Origin: JAVBMP01 sp031552195
Lineage (GTDB): Bacteria > Desulfobacterota > Desulfovibrionia > Desulfovibrionales > Desulfovibrionaceae
Assembly (NCBI GenBank): GCA_031552195.1
Contig: JAVBMT010000017.1
Span: forward strand, 62,001-126,000
Reading direction: 5' to 3'
Length of the DNA stretch: 64,000 nt
Notes under the pieces: generated by a model
What the model saw: only the letters and a program-made list of their open reading frames with translations
Told to the model about the DNA's origin: nothing
Databases searched by the model: none
Part shown: piece by piece, positions 41,152 to 50,190 of the stretch
Layout of the letters: the number at the start of each line of letters is the position of its first letter
Position numbering within the stretch: position 1 is the first letter of the stretch
Translations under genes and position numbers: made by a program

Positions 41152-43173
41152 TTGAATCCGTTTTATAAAAATTTGCTGCTTTGGGGCGTTATCGCTATGT
41201 TGATGGTAACGCTGTTCAATATGTTTCCGCGCCAGCAGGCCACAACGGAAATACCTTACAGCGACTTCATGGAAATGGTTGATAACGGCAAAATAAAGGA
41301 AGTTTCCATTCAGGGCCGCAACCTTATCGCGAAAAACTCCGACGATACCACCCTGCGTTCTTACTCCCCTGACGATCCGTCCATGGTGGAGCGGCTGCAG
41401 GCGCGCAATGTAAAGATAAAGGCTGAGCCGCCGGCGGAATCTCCCTGGTATATCAGCTTACTGATATCGTCTTTGCCCATGTTGCTTCTTATCGGCGTTT
41501 GGGTGTTTTTCATGCGCCAGATGCAGGGCGGCGGCGGAAAGGCCATGTCATTCGGGCGCTCCAAGGCTAAAATGGCCTCTCCGGACGGCCCTGTGGTCAC
41601 CTTTGCCGATGTCGCCGGGGTGGACGAAGCTAAAGAAGAACTTACGGAAGTTGTCGATTTTCTTTCCAACCCCCGCAAATTCACGAGACTGGGCGGGCGC
41701 ATTCCCAAAGGCGTGCTTCTGGTCGGCCCTCCGGGAACCGGCAAGACCCTTTTGGCGAAGGCCGTGGCCGGTGAGGCCGGAGTTCCGTTTTTCTCCATTT
41801 CCGGTTCAGATTTTGTTGAAATGTTTGTCGGCGTGGGCGCTTCCCGTGTGCGCGACCTTTTCGGGCAGGGCAAGAAAAACGCCCCCTGCCTTATTTTTAT
41901 TGACGAACTTGACGCCGTGGGCCGCCAGCGCGGGGCCGGCCTTGGGGGCGGGCACGACGAGCGCGAGCAGACCTTGAACCAGCTTCTGGTTGAAATGGAC
42001 GGCTTTGAGGCGAATGAAGGCGTTATCCTGATAGCTGCCACCAACCGCCCTGACGTGCTCGACAGCGCCCTGCTGCGCCCGGGCCGTTTCGACCGCCAGG
42101 TCGTGGTCTCCACCCCTGACATCAAGGGGCGCAGGCAGATACTTGACGTGCACGCCAAGCGCACGCCGCTCGGGCCTGACGTCAACCTTGACGTTATAGC
42201 CAGGGCCACGCCGGGTTTTTCCGGGGCCGACCTGGAAAACCTGGTAAACGAGGCCGCCCTGCAAGCCGCCAAAAATTCCAAAGATTTCCTTAATATGTCC
42301 GACTTTGAATACGCCCGCGACAAACTTATCATGGGCAAGGAACGCCGCACGATGGTGCTCACGGACGAAGAGCGCCGCAACACGGCTTACCATGAGGCCG
42401 GGCATGCCATCCTTAACCTGCTGCTGCCGCATACCGACCCCCTGCATAAGGTCACAATAATTCCACGCGGGCGGGCTTTGGGCGTAACCATGTCCCTGCC
42501 CGAAGACAACAAGCCCACCCTGACCAGAGACGGCCTGGAAAGCGAACTTACCATGGCCCTCGGCGGAAGGGCGGCTGAGCTGATAGTGTTCAAAGCCGTC
42601 ACCACCGGGGCCGGAGCCGACATAAAGCATGTCACCCAGCGCGCCCGGGCCATGGTTTGCCAGTGGGGCATGAGCGACATTATAGGGCCGGTTGCCATAG
42701 GCGACCATAATCAGGAAGTGTTTATCGGGCGTGAATGGGTGAGCAACCGCGAACACAGCGAAGAAACCGCCCGTTTGGTGGACGAGGAAGTGAAGCGCTT
42801 CATCACCACCGCCATGCGCAGGGCGGAAGACCTGTTGCGTCAGAATATAGAAACCCTGCACCGCGTGGCTGATGCCCTTATGGAGCATGAAACCCTCAGC
42901 GGGGCGGACGTGGAGGCCCTGATCAAGGGAGAGCCGATGAGCGAGGCCACAGCCGGGCGGCCAAGTTCCGGCGCGGAGGGAATGCGCGTTTCTTCTGAAA
43001 CGGAAAAAAACGCCGCCCCGGTGGAAGCGGAAGAAGATTTCTTTTTAGAAAGTGAAAATCCGGAGCCGCGCAAGGATACCGGCCTTTACGGGCCGCACGG
43101 TGAAGCGCCGCGGCCGGTTGACCCTCAGGCCGATCAAGACGCGGAACCTGACGGAAAAAAAGAAGATGAATAA
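41152..43173 (+). CDS. ftsH: ATP-dependent zinc metalloprotease FtsH
   Basis: 673 residues from TTG (GGAGG 5 nt upstream; the product then opens MNPFYKNLLLWGV as usual). Two membrane helices (about 6-24 and 102-122) flank a periplasmic domain. AAA+ module: Walker A GPPGTGKT (about 191), Walker B FIDELDAVGRQRG with the second region of homology RPGRFDRQ. The protease site is HEAGH (about 413). The last ~60 residues are an acidic, Pro-rich tail. It degrades misfolded membrane proteins and LpxC-like regulators. It precedes folP, as in Desulfovibrio relatives. Confidence 0.97.
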   Translation: MNPFYKNLLLWGVIAMLMVTLFNMFPRQQATTEIPYSDFMEMVDNGKIKEVSIQGRNLIAKNSDDTTLRSYSPDDPSMVERLQARNVKIKAEPPAESPWYISLLISSLPMLLLIGVWVFFMRQMQGGGGKAMSFGRSKAKMASPDGPVVTFADVAGVDEAKEELTEVVDFLSNPRKFTRLGGRIPKGVLLVGPPGTGKTLLAKAVAGEAGVPFFSISGSDFVEMFVGVGASRVRDLFGQGKKNAPCLIFIDELDAVGRQRGAGLGGGHDEREQTLNQLLVEMDGFEANEGVILIAATNRPDVLDSALLRPGRFDRQVVVSTPDIKGRRQILDVHAKRTPLGPDVNLDVIARATPGFSGADLENLVNEAALQAAKNSKDFLNMSDFEYARDKLIMGKERRTMVLTDEERRNTAYHEAGHAILNLLLPHTDPLHKVTIIPRGRALGVTMSLPEDNKPTLTRDGLESELTMALGGRAAELIVFKAVTTGAGADIKHVTQRARAMVCQWGMSDIIGPVAIGDHNQEVFIGREWVSNREHSEETARLVDEEVKRFITTAMRRAEDLLRQNIETLHRVADALMEHETLSGADVEALIKGEPMSEATAGRPSSGAEGMRVSSETEKNAAPVEAEEDFFLESENPEPRKDTGLYGPHGEAPRPVDPQADQDAEPDGKKEDE

Positions 43174-43179
43174 ACAACG

Positions 43180-43212
43180 CGGCTGTGCCGTCCGGTCAGG
43201 ACGGCACAGCCG
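43180..43212. terminator. 14-bp hairpin between ftsH and folP
   Basis: CGGCTGTGCCGTCC and GGACGGCACAGCCG with a 5-nt loop. It ends 16 nt before the folP start and has no T-run, so it may attenuate or stabilise mRNA instead of stopping transcription. Confidence 0.5.
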
Positions 43213-43227
43213 TCTGGATTGCAGGCC

Positions 43228-44211
43228 ATGGCTTCAAAAATTATCTGGCGTATGCGCGGCGGTAAAGAACTGTCTTTTCCGCCGTGTTGCGTTGCCGGAA
43301 TCTTGAATGCGACTCCGGATTCCTTTTCCGACGGCTTGAACGGATTCTTTGGCGAAGGGCTCGAAACATCAGCGTTTGTGGAGCAACTTTTGGGCAAAGC
43401 CGCCGCCCTTTTGTCCGAGGGGGCCGATATTATCGACGTTGGGGGCGAATCGACCCGCCCCGGCGCGGCTGAAATAGGCCCGGAGGAAGAACAGAACAGG
43501 ATTTTGCCCTTGCTGCGCGGGTTGCTTTCGCCTGAATTCAGAAAAGAAAATAATATTTCCGAAGGGTCCGCGCCTTTTGCCGTTTCAGTCGACACCTGGC
43601 GGGCTTCAACCGCCAGGGCGGCCCTTGAGCTTGAAGACAAAGGCTTCAGGGTGGAAATGGTCAATGATATTTCCGGCGGAACTTTTGACCCGGCCATGGC
43701 CGAAGTTGTAGCTTGCTTCAAACCCGCCTTTGTTTTGGGCCATTGCCCGGAACGTCCCGCCGTTATGCAGAATGCTCCGGTTTACGGAAACGTGGTGGAG
43801 GAGATTTACGCCCATTTTGCGGCACGCCTTGAGGAACTGGTCAAAGCCGGGCTGCCGGAAGAGCATATCGCCCTTGATCCCTGCATCGGTTTTGGGAAAA
43901 CCACGCGCCATAATTTGCTTTTGCTGAAAAATATCGCCAGGTTCCATGCCCTTGGGCGTCCGCTTTATCTGGGAATTTCACGCAAATCTTTATTCGGAGA
44001 GCTTCTTGGGCTTGGGATTGATGAGAGAGACGAGGCAACACACGTTCTCACCGCGCTGCTTGCCTCGGCCGGAGTTCAGGTTCACCGCGTGCATGCCGTG
44101 AAGGGCGCGAAGGAAGCATTGAAACTGGCTGAAGTTGCCGGAACCGGGCTGGCGAAATCAGTTTTCGCCTTTACGGCCCTTAACAATCAAACAACCGAAG
44201 CACTGTTATGA
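43228..44211 (+). CDS. folP: dihydropteroate synthase
   Basis: 327 residues from the ATG at 43228. GILNATPDSFSDG (about 24-36) is the first signature and GADIIDVGGESTRPGA (about 70-85) the second; NDISGG, DPCIGFGKT and LGISRKSL complete the TIM barrel. It condenses p-aminobenzoate with dihydropterin pyrophosphate, the sulfonamide target. A ~20-residue insert near 100-125 makes it slightly longer than the ~280 usual. The stop overlaps the dacA start. Confidence 0.95.
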   Translation: MASKIIWRMRGGKELSFPPCCVAGILNATPDSFSDGLNGFFGEGLETSAFVEQLLGKAAALLSEGADIIDVGGESTRPGAAEIGPEEEQNRILPLLRGLLSPEFRKENNISEGSAPFAVSVDTWRASTARAALELEDKGFRVEMVNDISGGTFDPAMAEVVACFKPAFVLGHCPERPAVMQNAPVYGNVVEEIYAHFAARLEELVKAGLPEEHIALDPCIGFGKTTRHNLLLLKNIARFHALGRPLYLGISRKSLFGELLGLGIDERDEATHVLTALLASAGVQVHRVHAVKGAKEALKLAEVAGTGLAKSVFAFTALNNQTTEALL

Positions 44212-44984
44212 TATTAGCCGATCTTGCGCCTTTGAGCATAGGCTGGCGTGACATAGCGGACATTATTCTTGTGACCCTGCTGCTTTATCAGTTAATTCTG
44301 ATGATCAAGGGGACGCGCGCCATAACCGCTATTATGGGGCTTATCGGGATAATGATTTTGCATTTCCTGTCGGGATTTTTCGGTATAAGCACTCTTAACT
44401 GGCTGCTGGACGGTTTTTTAAGCTACCTTTTCCTGGTGGTCATTATCGTTTTTCAGCGCGACATACGCGCGGCTCTCAACCGTATGGGCTCACACCAGCG
44501 CTGGTTCTTCCGCAAAGACAAAAACTCGGTCAGCCCGGTGATTCAGGAAATTTGCAAGGCCACGCAGTATCTATCCAAACACCGCATCGGCGCCCTGATT
44601 GTTTTCGAGCGCGGCACCCCGCTCGGAGACGTTACCGAAAAGGCGGTGCAAATAAACGCCACTGTGACCAGTGAACTAATCTGCACCATTTTCTGGCCCG
44701 GTTCTCCTTTGCATGACGGAGCCATGGTGGTGAATTCCGATAAAATTGCGGCCGGCGGGTGCATACTGCCCCTGGCTTCAGGCGTGCAGGGAAAACAGGA
44801 CTACGGAACCAGGCACAGGGCCGCCCTGGGCATCACGGAAGAAACAGACGCCGTGGTTATAGTTGTGTCTGAGGAAAAAGGCAGCATACGCATCGCCGTT
44901 AACGGGCATTTGAGCGGCCTGCTGGAAGGGCAGGCGTTGCAGCGCAGCCTGAGCGCGGTTATGGAAAAAAGGCGGACGTCATGA
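44208..44984 (+). CDS. cdaA: diadenylate cyclase (c-di-AMP synthase)
   Basis: 258 residues. Three membrane helices (about 14-82) precede the DAC domain (about 110-255) with PLHDGAMVV (DGA motif) and GTRHRAALGITEETDA (RHR motif), the two catalytic signatures. It makes cyclic di-AMP, a signal for potassium, osmolyte and wall homeostasis. The next gene, a YbbR protein, overlaps its stop, matching the CdaA-CdaR pair seen in Firmicutes. Confidence 0.95.
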   Translation: MILADLAPLSIGWRDIADIILVTLLLYQLILMIKGTRAITAIMGLIGIMILHFLSGFFGISTLNWLLDGFLSYLFLVVIIVFQRDIRAALNRMGSHQRWFFRKDKNSVSPVIQEICKATQYLSKHRIGALIVFERGTPLGDVTEKAVQINATVTSELICTIFWPGSPLHDGAMVVNSDKIAAGGCILPLASGVQGKQDYGTRHRAALGITEETDAVVIVVSEEKGSIRIAVNGHLSGLLEGQALQRSLSAVMEKRRTS

Positions 44985-45928
44985 AACATCATGTCTCTTC
45001 GTTTTCTTTTGAAACGCATGGGAAACCGCTCCTTTTAGCCTTCATTCTGGCCCTGGGGCTGTGGTACAATGTTACCGGCAAGGAAAAAGTGGAGGTTTGG
45101 GTTGACGTTAAGGTGGTTTACACCAATATCCCGACCGACCTTACCGTTGTGAAAGGCCTTGAAGACAAAATTTCCGTTCTGGTGCGCACCGCCAAAGGCC
45201 TGAGAACCAGTCTGCAGGGGCGCGAACATTTCATCCGTATGGATCTTTCCAATATCACGCGCGGCGCTGTTGAAGTGCCTATCAGCAAAGACCAGATGCC
45301 ATATTTTACCGGGGTTTATGAAGTTATCGACATAAATCCGAAAAAATTGCAGCTCACGGTGGAAGCTGTAACGGAAAAAACGGTGCCGCTGAATCCGGTT
45401 TACGGGCAGCTTCCGCCGGATATATACGTGCAGAACCTCACCCTCAAGCCCTCAAGCGTGGTTCTGCGCGGCACGGCCAGAGAGCTGCGCAAGTTTGAAA
45501 GTTTTTCTTTTAACATGAAAGTAGGCGATTACGGCAAACTGGGGCCCAGAACGCTCGAATGCGAGCTTATCGCCCCAGACAGCATACAACTTTCCGTGAA
45601 TAAGGTTGACGTTGAATTCGAACTTGCCCAGCGCCGTAAAAATATTACCCTGAATAAAGAAATCGCGGCGGACGTGCCCTTGCCCTTCGCCGCCAGGCTG
45701 TCGGACGGTTCCGCCACCATAACGGTGAGCGTTCCGGCTTCCAAGGCGCAAGATCCCGAATTTCTGAAGTCTCTGGGCGTAATGATAAGCCTTGACGCAG
45801 CCCGTCTCCGGGCCGGAACCTTTACCGCGCAGGTGAGGCCGGTGCTGCCCAAGGACGTTGAGCTGATAAAGCTTGACCCGACCCAGATTAACGTTGTTAT
45901 CGTAGACACCAGAAGCAACAAGCCCTGA
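44981..45928 (+). CDS. cdaR: YbbR-domain protein, probable cyclase regulator
   Basis: 315 residues: one N-terminal membrane helix (about 15-31) then three to four YbbR repeats in the periplasm (VWVDVKVVYTNIPTDL opens the first, then ITRGAVEVP and VPLNPVYGQLPPDI). YbbR proteins bind and modulate membrane diadenylate cyclases. Overlap with cdaA (ATGA) supports the partnership. In many genomes glmM follows; here thyX does. Confidence 0.88.
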   Translation: MKHHVSSFSFETHGKPLLLAFILALGLWYNVTGKEKVEVWVDVKVVYTNIPTDLTVVKGLEDKISVLVRTAKGLRTSLQGREHFIRMDLSNITRGAVEVPISKDQMPYFTGVYEVIDINPKKLQLTVEAVTEKTVPLNPVYGQLPPDIYVQNLTLKPSSVVLRGTARELRKFESFSFNMKVGDYGKLGPRTLECELIAPDSIQLSVNKVDVEFELAQRRKNITLNKEIAADVPLPFAARLSDGSATITVSVPASKAQDPEFLKSLGVMISLDAARLRAGTFTAQVRPVLPKDVELIKLDPTQINVVIVDTRSNKP

Positions 45929-45939
45929 TTGGAGCGCCC

Positions 45940-46665
45940 ATGCCGCAAACCAGCCTTAAAGTAGAACTTCTGGCCCATACGCCGGAACCATTGGCACTGA
46001 TTTACGCTGCCTTCCGGCAATGTTACCATGCCGGCTTCGTGGCCGACATGTGGCCGCGCCTTCTTTCAGGCGAACTTTCACGGGAAAAACAGGCCGAATT
46101 TGTGAGCGGCGTGTTGGATTCAGGCCATGTAAGCCCTGTTGAGCATGTTTCTTTCACCTTTGCGGCGGAAGGCGTTTCACGGGCCTTGACGCACCAGCTG
46201 GTGCGGCACAGGCTGGCTTCCTATTCACAGCAGAGCCAGCGTTATGTGGACGCGAGCTGTTTTAATTACATAGTGCCGCCTGCTATAAGCCGGAACCCGG
46301 AGGCCAGCCGGCGCTTTACGGAGTGCATGGATTACCTGCGCGATACTTACAAAGATTTGAAAACGCTGCTCGAGCAAGACGGGCAAGCCGGAAAAGCGGC
46401 TGAAGACGCGCGTTTTGTTTTGCCTCAGGCTGCGGAAACTCGCATTGTGCTGACCATGAACTGCCGTTCGCTGTTCAACTTTTTCGAGCAGCGCTGCTGT
46501 TCCAGGGCGCAGTGGGAAATAAGAAGAATGGCCTTGCAAATGCTCAGGCTTTGCCGTGAAGCCCTGCCGGAGGTTTTCGCCGTGGCCGGGGCGCGTTGCG
46601 AGAAGTTAGGCTATTGTCCGGAAGGCGCGAAGTTCACCTGCGGCCGCTACCCGTTGCAAAGCTGA
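45940..46665 (+). CDS. thyX: flavin-dependent thymidylate synthase
   Basis: 241 residues. The ThyX motif RHRLASYSQQSQRYV (RHRxxSx4-5SxR, about 87-101) is clear. It makes dTMP using NADPH, FAD and methylene-tetrahydrofolate, releasing tetrahydrofolate, unlike ThyA. GGAG lies 6 nt before the ATG. It lies shortly downstream of folP, another folate gene. Confidence 0.95.
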   Translation: MPQTSLKVELLAHTPEPLALIYAAFRQCYHAGFVADMWPRLLSGELSREKQAEFVSGVLDSGHVSPVEHVSFTFAAEGVSRALTHQLVRHRLASYSQQSQRYVDASCFNYIVPPAISRNPEASRRFTECMDYLRDTYKDLKTLLEQDGQAGKAAEDARFVLPQAAETRIVLTMNCRSLFNFFEQRCCSRAQWEIRRMALQMLRLCREALPEVFAVAGARCEKLGYCPEGAKFTCGRYPLQS

Positions 46666-46716
46666 TATCCGCTAATTTTTTTCATGCAACCAGAGAACTG
46701 AAGGATTAACAGCGCG

Positions 46717-47466
46717 ATGGACCGTATTTGGGTGTTTAACGACCATTACCGGGTGCGCGGCTACGAGGTTGACTACAGCGGACGCGCGCCCGTGCAGACT
46801 TTATGCAACTTCATGGAAGAATCGGCCGGGCGCCATGCCGACGCCCTTGGGCTTTCAGTCGAACGGTTGCAAAGTGAGGGGATAACCTGGGTGCTGGCCC
46901 GCTTGCAGCTTGAAGTTATGGGCGCGCCGCAAGCCGGAGAGGAAATTCGCCTTTCCACCTGGCCGGTGGATATCCAGAAACTTCAGTTCCGGCGCGATTT
47001 CATCATGTACGGGCCGGACGGGCAGGTTCTGGCACGGGGCATAACCCAATGGGTTATCGTGAATCTTGAAACCAGAAAACTGGAGCGCATACCTTCTTTC
47101 ATAAGCGATTTGCGCCCTGTCAACGCCGAAAGGGTCATGGACGAGGCGGACTGGCGCATTCCGGCCCAGGCTGACGGGCCAGTGCTTGGCTCGTTCCCGG
47201 TGCGTCTGGCCGACATAGACAGAAACCGCCATGTCAACAATGTCCGGTTCATAGACTGGATTGTGGAATCCGCGCCTTTTTCCGGGCAGGAAAAAGCTTC
47301 TTCTTTGAAAGGGCTGGAAATCATCTTCCGGGCTGAGGGCCTTTACGGCGATACGGTTATCGCGCGCGGCGCCTCTGGCGATAAACCGGGCGAATTTATC
47401 CACGGCCTCTTCCGGGAGGCTGACGGACAGGAACTGGTGCGCGGCAGGACTTTTTGGGGGATATAA
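46717..47466 (+). CDS. acyl-ACP thioesterase
   Basis: 249 residues made of two hotdog domains. The first carries VRGYEVDYSGRAPVQTLCNFM and RLQLEVMGAP; the second has DIDRNRHVNNVRFIDWIVE (about 168-186), the conserved Asn-His dyad of Fat-type thioesterases. It would release free fatty acids from acyl-ACP. GAAGGA precedes the ATG. The chain-length preference cannot be read from the sequence. Confidence 0.85.
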   Translation: MDRIWVFNDHYRVRGYEVDYSGRAPVQTLCNFMEESAGRHADALGLSVERLQSEGITWVLARLQLEVMGAPQAGEEIRLSTWPVDIQKLQFRRDFIMYGPDGQVLARGITQWVIVNLETRKLERIPSFISDLRPVNAERVMDEADWRIPAQADGPVLGSFPVRLADIDRNRHVNNVRFIDWIVESAPFSGQEKASSLKGLEIIFRAEGLYGDTVIARGASGDKPGEFIHGLFREADGQELVRGRTFWGI

Positions 47467-47564
47467 AACTGGGCGCCCCGGCTTTATCAAGATCGAAGCG
47501 CCCCTGAAGGATCGCGCGGAGGGTTTTCAGCGTCTAACCCGAGCGGTTTTGCCTATTTGAGGTT

Positions 47565-48560
47565 TCAAATGGCAAGGCCGTTTCGTTTTTGCTCCCAATC
47601 CCACGCGGTTTTAATAATTGTTTCCAGGTCCGCGAATTTCGGCTTCCAGCCCAATTCATTTTTCGCTTTGGCCGCGTCGCCCACCAGTTGCGGCGGGTCG
47701 CCCGGGCGGCGTGGGGCGATCTCCATTTTTATGGGCCGGCCGGTGACCTTACGGGCGCATTCAATCAGTTCCTTCACTGAATATCCGTTTCCATTGCCAA
47801 GGTTGCAGGCGATGGAAGGCTTGCCGCAGAGCAGGCGTTCCAGGGCCAGCGCATGCGCGTCCGCAAGGTCGCAAACATGGATATAGTCGCGGACGCAGGT
47901 TCCGTCTGGAGTCGGGTAATCATCTCCGAACACCTTGATGCTTTTCGCCGGGTCAAGCGCCGCTTGCAGCACCAGCGGAATAAGGTGGGTTTCCGGATCA
48001 TGCCATTCGCCGATGGCGGCGTTCAGCTCTGCCGGGGCGGCTCCGGCCGCGTTGAAATAACGCAGGGCGGCGTAGGTGAAGTCATGCGCGCGGGCCAGGT
48101 CTTCCAAAAGCCACTCCACAGCCAGTTTGGTGCGCCCATATGGATTTATGGGGTTTTGCGGGTGGTCTTCCGTAAGCGGAAGCCACTCCGGCTCGCCGTA
48201 AATGGCGCAGGTTGAGGAGAAGATGAAACGGTTCACCTTATGCTCCAGCATGGCTTGCAACAGGGTAAGAGTATTGCAGAAGTTATTGTGGTAGTAGGGC
48301 AGGGGCGTTCTGACGGAATCGCCCACGTTTATGAACGAGGCGAAATGCATGACCGCCGCAACGTCGTTTTCCGCAAACACTTTATCCAGCAAGGCCCGGT
48401 CGCCGATATCGCCCGAAACGTGCCTGCCGAAACGCAGGAATTCCGGGTGGCCGGTGGAAAGGTCGTCCATAACCAGAACGTCGTACCCGGCTTTTTGCAG
48501 CGCCATTGCCGTGTGTGAGCCTATGTAGCCGGCCCCGCCTATTATGAGGATAGTTTGCAT
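47565..48560 (-). CDS. galE: UDP-glucose 4-epimerase
   Basis: 331 residues, full length. GGAGYIGSHTAMAL (about 7-20) is the NAD Rossmann loop. The catalytic Ser of FSSTCAIYGEPE and the YGRTKL Tyr-Lys pair (about 147) are present. It supplies UDP-galactose and is the last gene of the polysaccharide operon. A long-winded alternative is an epimerase for another UDP-sugar. Confidence 0.93.
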   Translation of the reverse strand: MQTILIIGGAGYIGSHTAMALQKAGYDVLVMDDLSTGHPEFLRFGRHVSGDIGDRALLDKVFAENDVAAVMHFASFINVGDSVRTPLPYYHNNFCNTLTLLQAMLEHKVNRFIFSSTCAIYGEPEWLPLTEDHPQNPINPYGRTKLAVEWLLEDLARAHDFTYAALRYFNAAGAAPAELNAAIGEWHDPETHLIPLVLQAALDPAKSIKVFGDDYPTPDGTCVRDYIHVCDLADAHALALERLLCGKPSIACNLGNGNGYSVKELIECARKVTGRPIKMEIAPRRPGDPPQLVGDAAKAKNELGWKPKFADLETIIKTAWDWEQKRNGLAI

Positions 48561-48596
48561 GAATCCAACTTTATTTCAGTGTATATTAAGTGTATA

Positions 48597-50159
48597 TTAT
48601 TGGTGATATTGTTCCCAATTGTCTTCGTCTTCTGTCGTACGCGTCTTGTACTGTTCAGGCGGGTACAGCAAGGGGTCGTCCCCGGCGATGATATGCTCGC
48701 AAAAATAATCAAGCGCGGGGTCTTTTCCGGGCAGCAGCTCTTCTGACGATGAATATGCCGGCTGCGCGGTATTATAGGTAAGAGTTTTTATAGTGGAAAA
48801 TTGAAGCCCCCGGGCTGTGTTCATGAAGTTTACAAACCTGTAGGCGCTGCGGGCGATTAGATGATCATAGTGGCCTGCCGGTAAATTTTGCAGTTTTTGC
48901 AGGCCGTCTTTAAGTTTCTCAGGCGTGTCGGCCTGAATGAAACCGGGCAGGTTTTTATACCAGGCGTCTCCGCCGACAATGATCGGTTTTCCTTTTCTCG
49001 CCATTTCGTAACCGCAGCTTGACAAAAATACAATTCCGGCATCCGCCGCGTTCATTAAATCATATGAATTCACATGGCTGTCCGGAAGCGCCACTGTAAT
49101 GTTTCCGTATCTTTCTTTAAGCGTTTTAAAGAAGGAATATTCCCAGGAACTTGCGGTTTTCGCCAGGCGTGGGTGAGCCCTTATAATAAGGTGGGCGCCA
49201 TTTATCTCTCGCATGAACTTGACAAGGTGCATCAGCCAGTGATGTTGGGAGTCAAAGCAGGCATCAGGGGAAATAACTTCCTGCCCGACGATTTCATCAG
49301 TGGAAGAGGTGAAGACAACCCAAAGCTTTTTGGCGTCATCCAACTGAAAATTTTGTCTTACAGCCTCGGAGCCTTTTTTGGGCGCAAGATATGAAGTCCA
49401 ATTTAAAACGTTCACATTGCCGTGTTCCCTGCCTTCAAAATAGGCATGGGCGTTTTTCAGTTCTTCAGTCTGTAACGGCATGTCTTTCCAAGCCTCCAAA
49501 TGCGCCTGATCCCTGGACATGTCATAAAGCGGCCCGTTTTTTATAAGCATCCTCGTACCATATTTAACGCCGCGTTCATGCAGATAGACGGGTATATGTT
49601 TTTCGAGCGCGATTTGCCGCGGAATATTGCTTATCGACATACGGCCATTATACAAAAGCAACCGGTCCTCCGGGGTAAAGCCTTCCATTATTCTTGAACT
49701 GTATAGCGCCAGACGCAACCCGGCTGCGAGATAGAGCAGGAAAATTTTTACATGCAGAGGGTCGCTGGGGCTATACTGAGGTGTGCCAAAAGTTGTGTTG
49801 AAAGACGACATAACCCAGTCGGCGATAGGGAATCGGCCGAATTTCGCTTGCGGCAAATTCAGCGCGTCAAGTGACGCAAGCCAGTTGGCTATCACTTCAT
49901 CATCGTTCGGGCGCATAAAATTTTTCATGTCAAGCAGCTTGAAATTCAGCTTCCTGGCTATGGAAAAGCTTTTTTCAATACAGTTGGCGCAATTTTGAAA
50001 CTTGCCAGGCGGAGTGAACAAATCGCAAATTTCCAATCCGGGGCAGGCATAATAGAAAACCTCGGCTCCGCGCAAAGAGAGGCTTTGCAATATAGCCAGG
50101 TCATAATAGCCGTGCAAGTCCGTTGAAATGGCGTGTTGCCCGAAACCCAATACTTTCAT
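48597..50159 (-). CDS. capsule-type polysaccharide biosynthesis protein
   Basis: 520 residues without membrane helices. N-terminal half with a CANC motif and a region of unknown fold; second half (about 260-450) resembles capsule synthesis/GT-B proteins (IIRAHPRLAKTA, then YDLMNAADAGIVFLSS and KPIIVGGDAWYKN). It is AT-richer than its neighbours. It probably acts as a cytosolic transferase in the glycan pathway of this operon. GGAG is found 9 nt before the ATG. Confidence 0.65.
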   Translation of the reverse strand: MKVLGFGQHAISTDLHGYYDLAILQSLSLRGAEVFYYACPGLEICDLFTPPGKFQNCANCIEKSFSIARKLNFKLLDMKNFMRPNDDEVIANWLASLDALNLPQAKFGRFPIADWVMSSFNTTFGTPQYSPSDPLHVKIFLLYLAAGLRLALYSSRIMEGFTPEDRLLLYNGRMSISNIPRQIALEKHIPVYLHERGVKYGTRMLIKNGPLYDMSRDQAHLEAWKDMPLQTEELKNAHAYFEGREHGNVNVLNWTSYLAPKKGSEAVRQNFQLDDAKKLWVVFTSSTDEIVGQEVISPDACFDSQHHWLMHLVKFMREINGAHLIIRAHPRLAKTASSWEYSFFKTLKERYGNITVALPDSHVNSYDLMNAADAGIVFLSSCGYEMARKGKPIIVGGDAWYKNLPGFIQADTPEKLKDGLQKLQNLPAGHYDHLIARSAYRFVNFMNTARGLQFSTIKTLTYNTAQPAYSSSEELLPGKDPALDYFCEHIIAGDDPLLYPPEQYKTRTTEDEDNWEQYHQ

Positions 50160-50190
50160 TTTATTCGCCGCTCCGGTCTTGTAAAAATTT

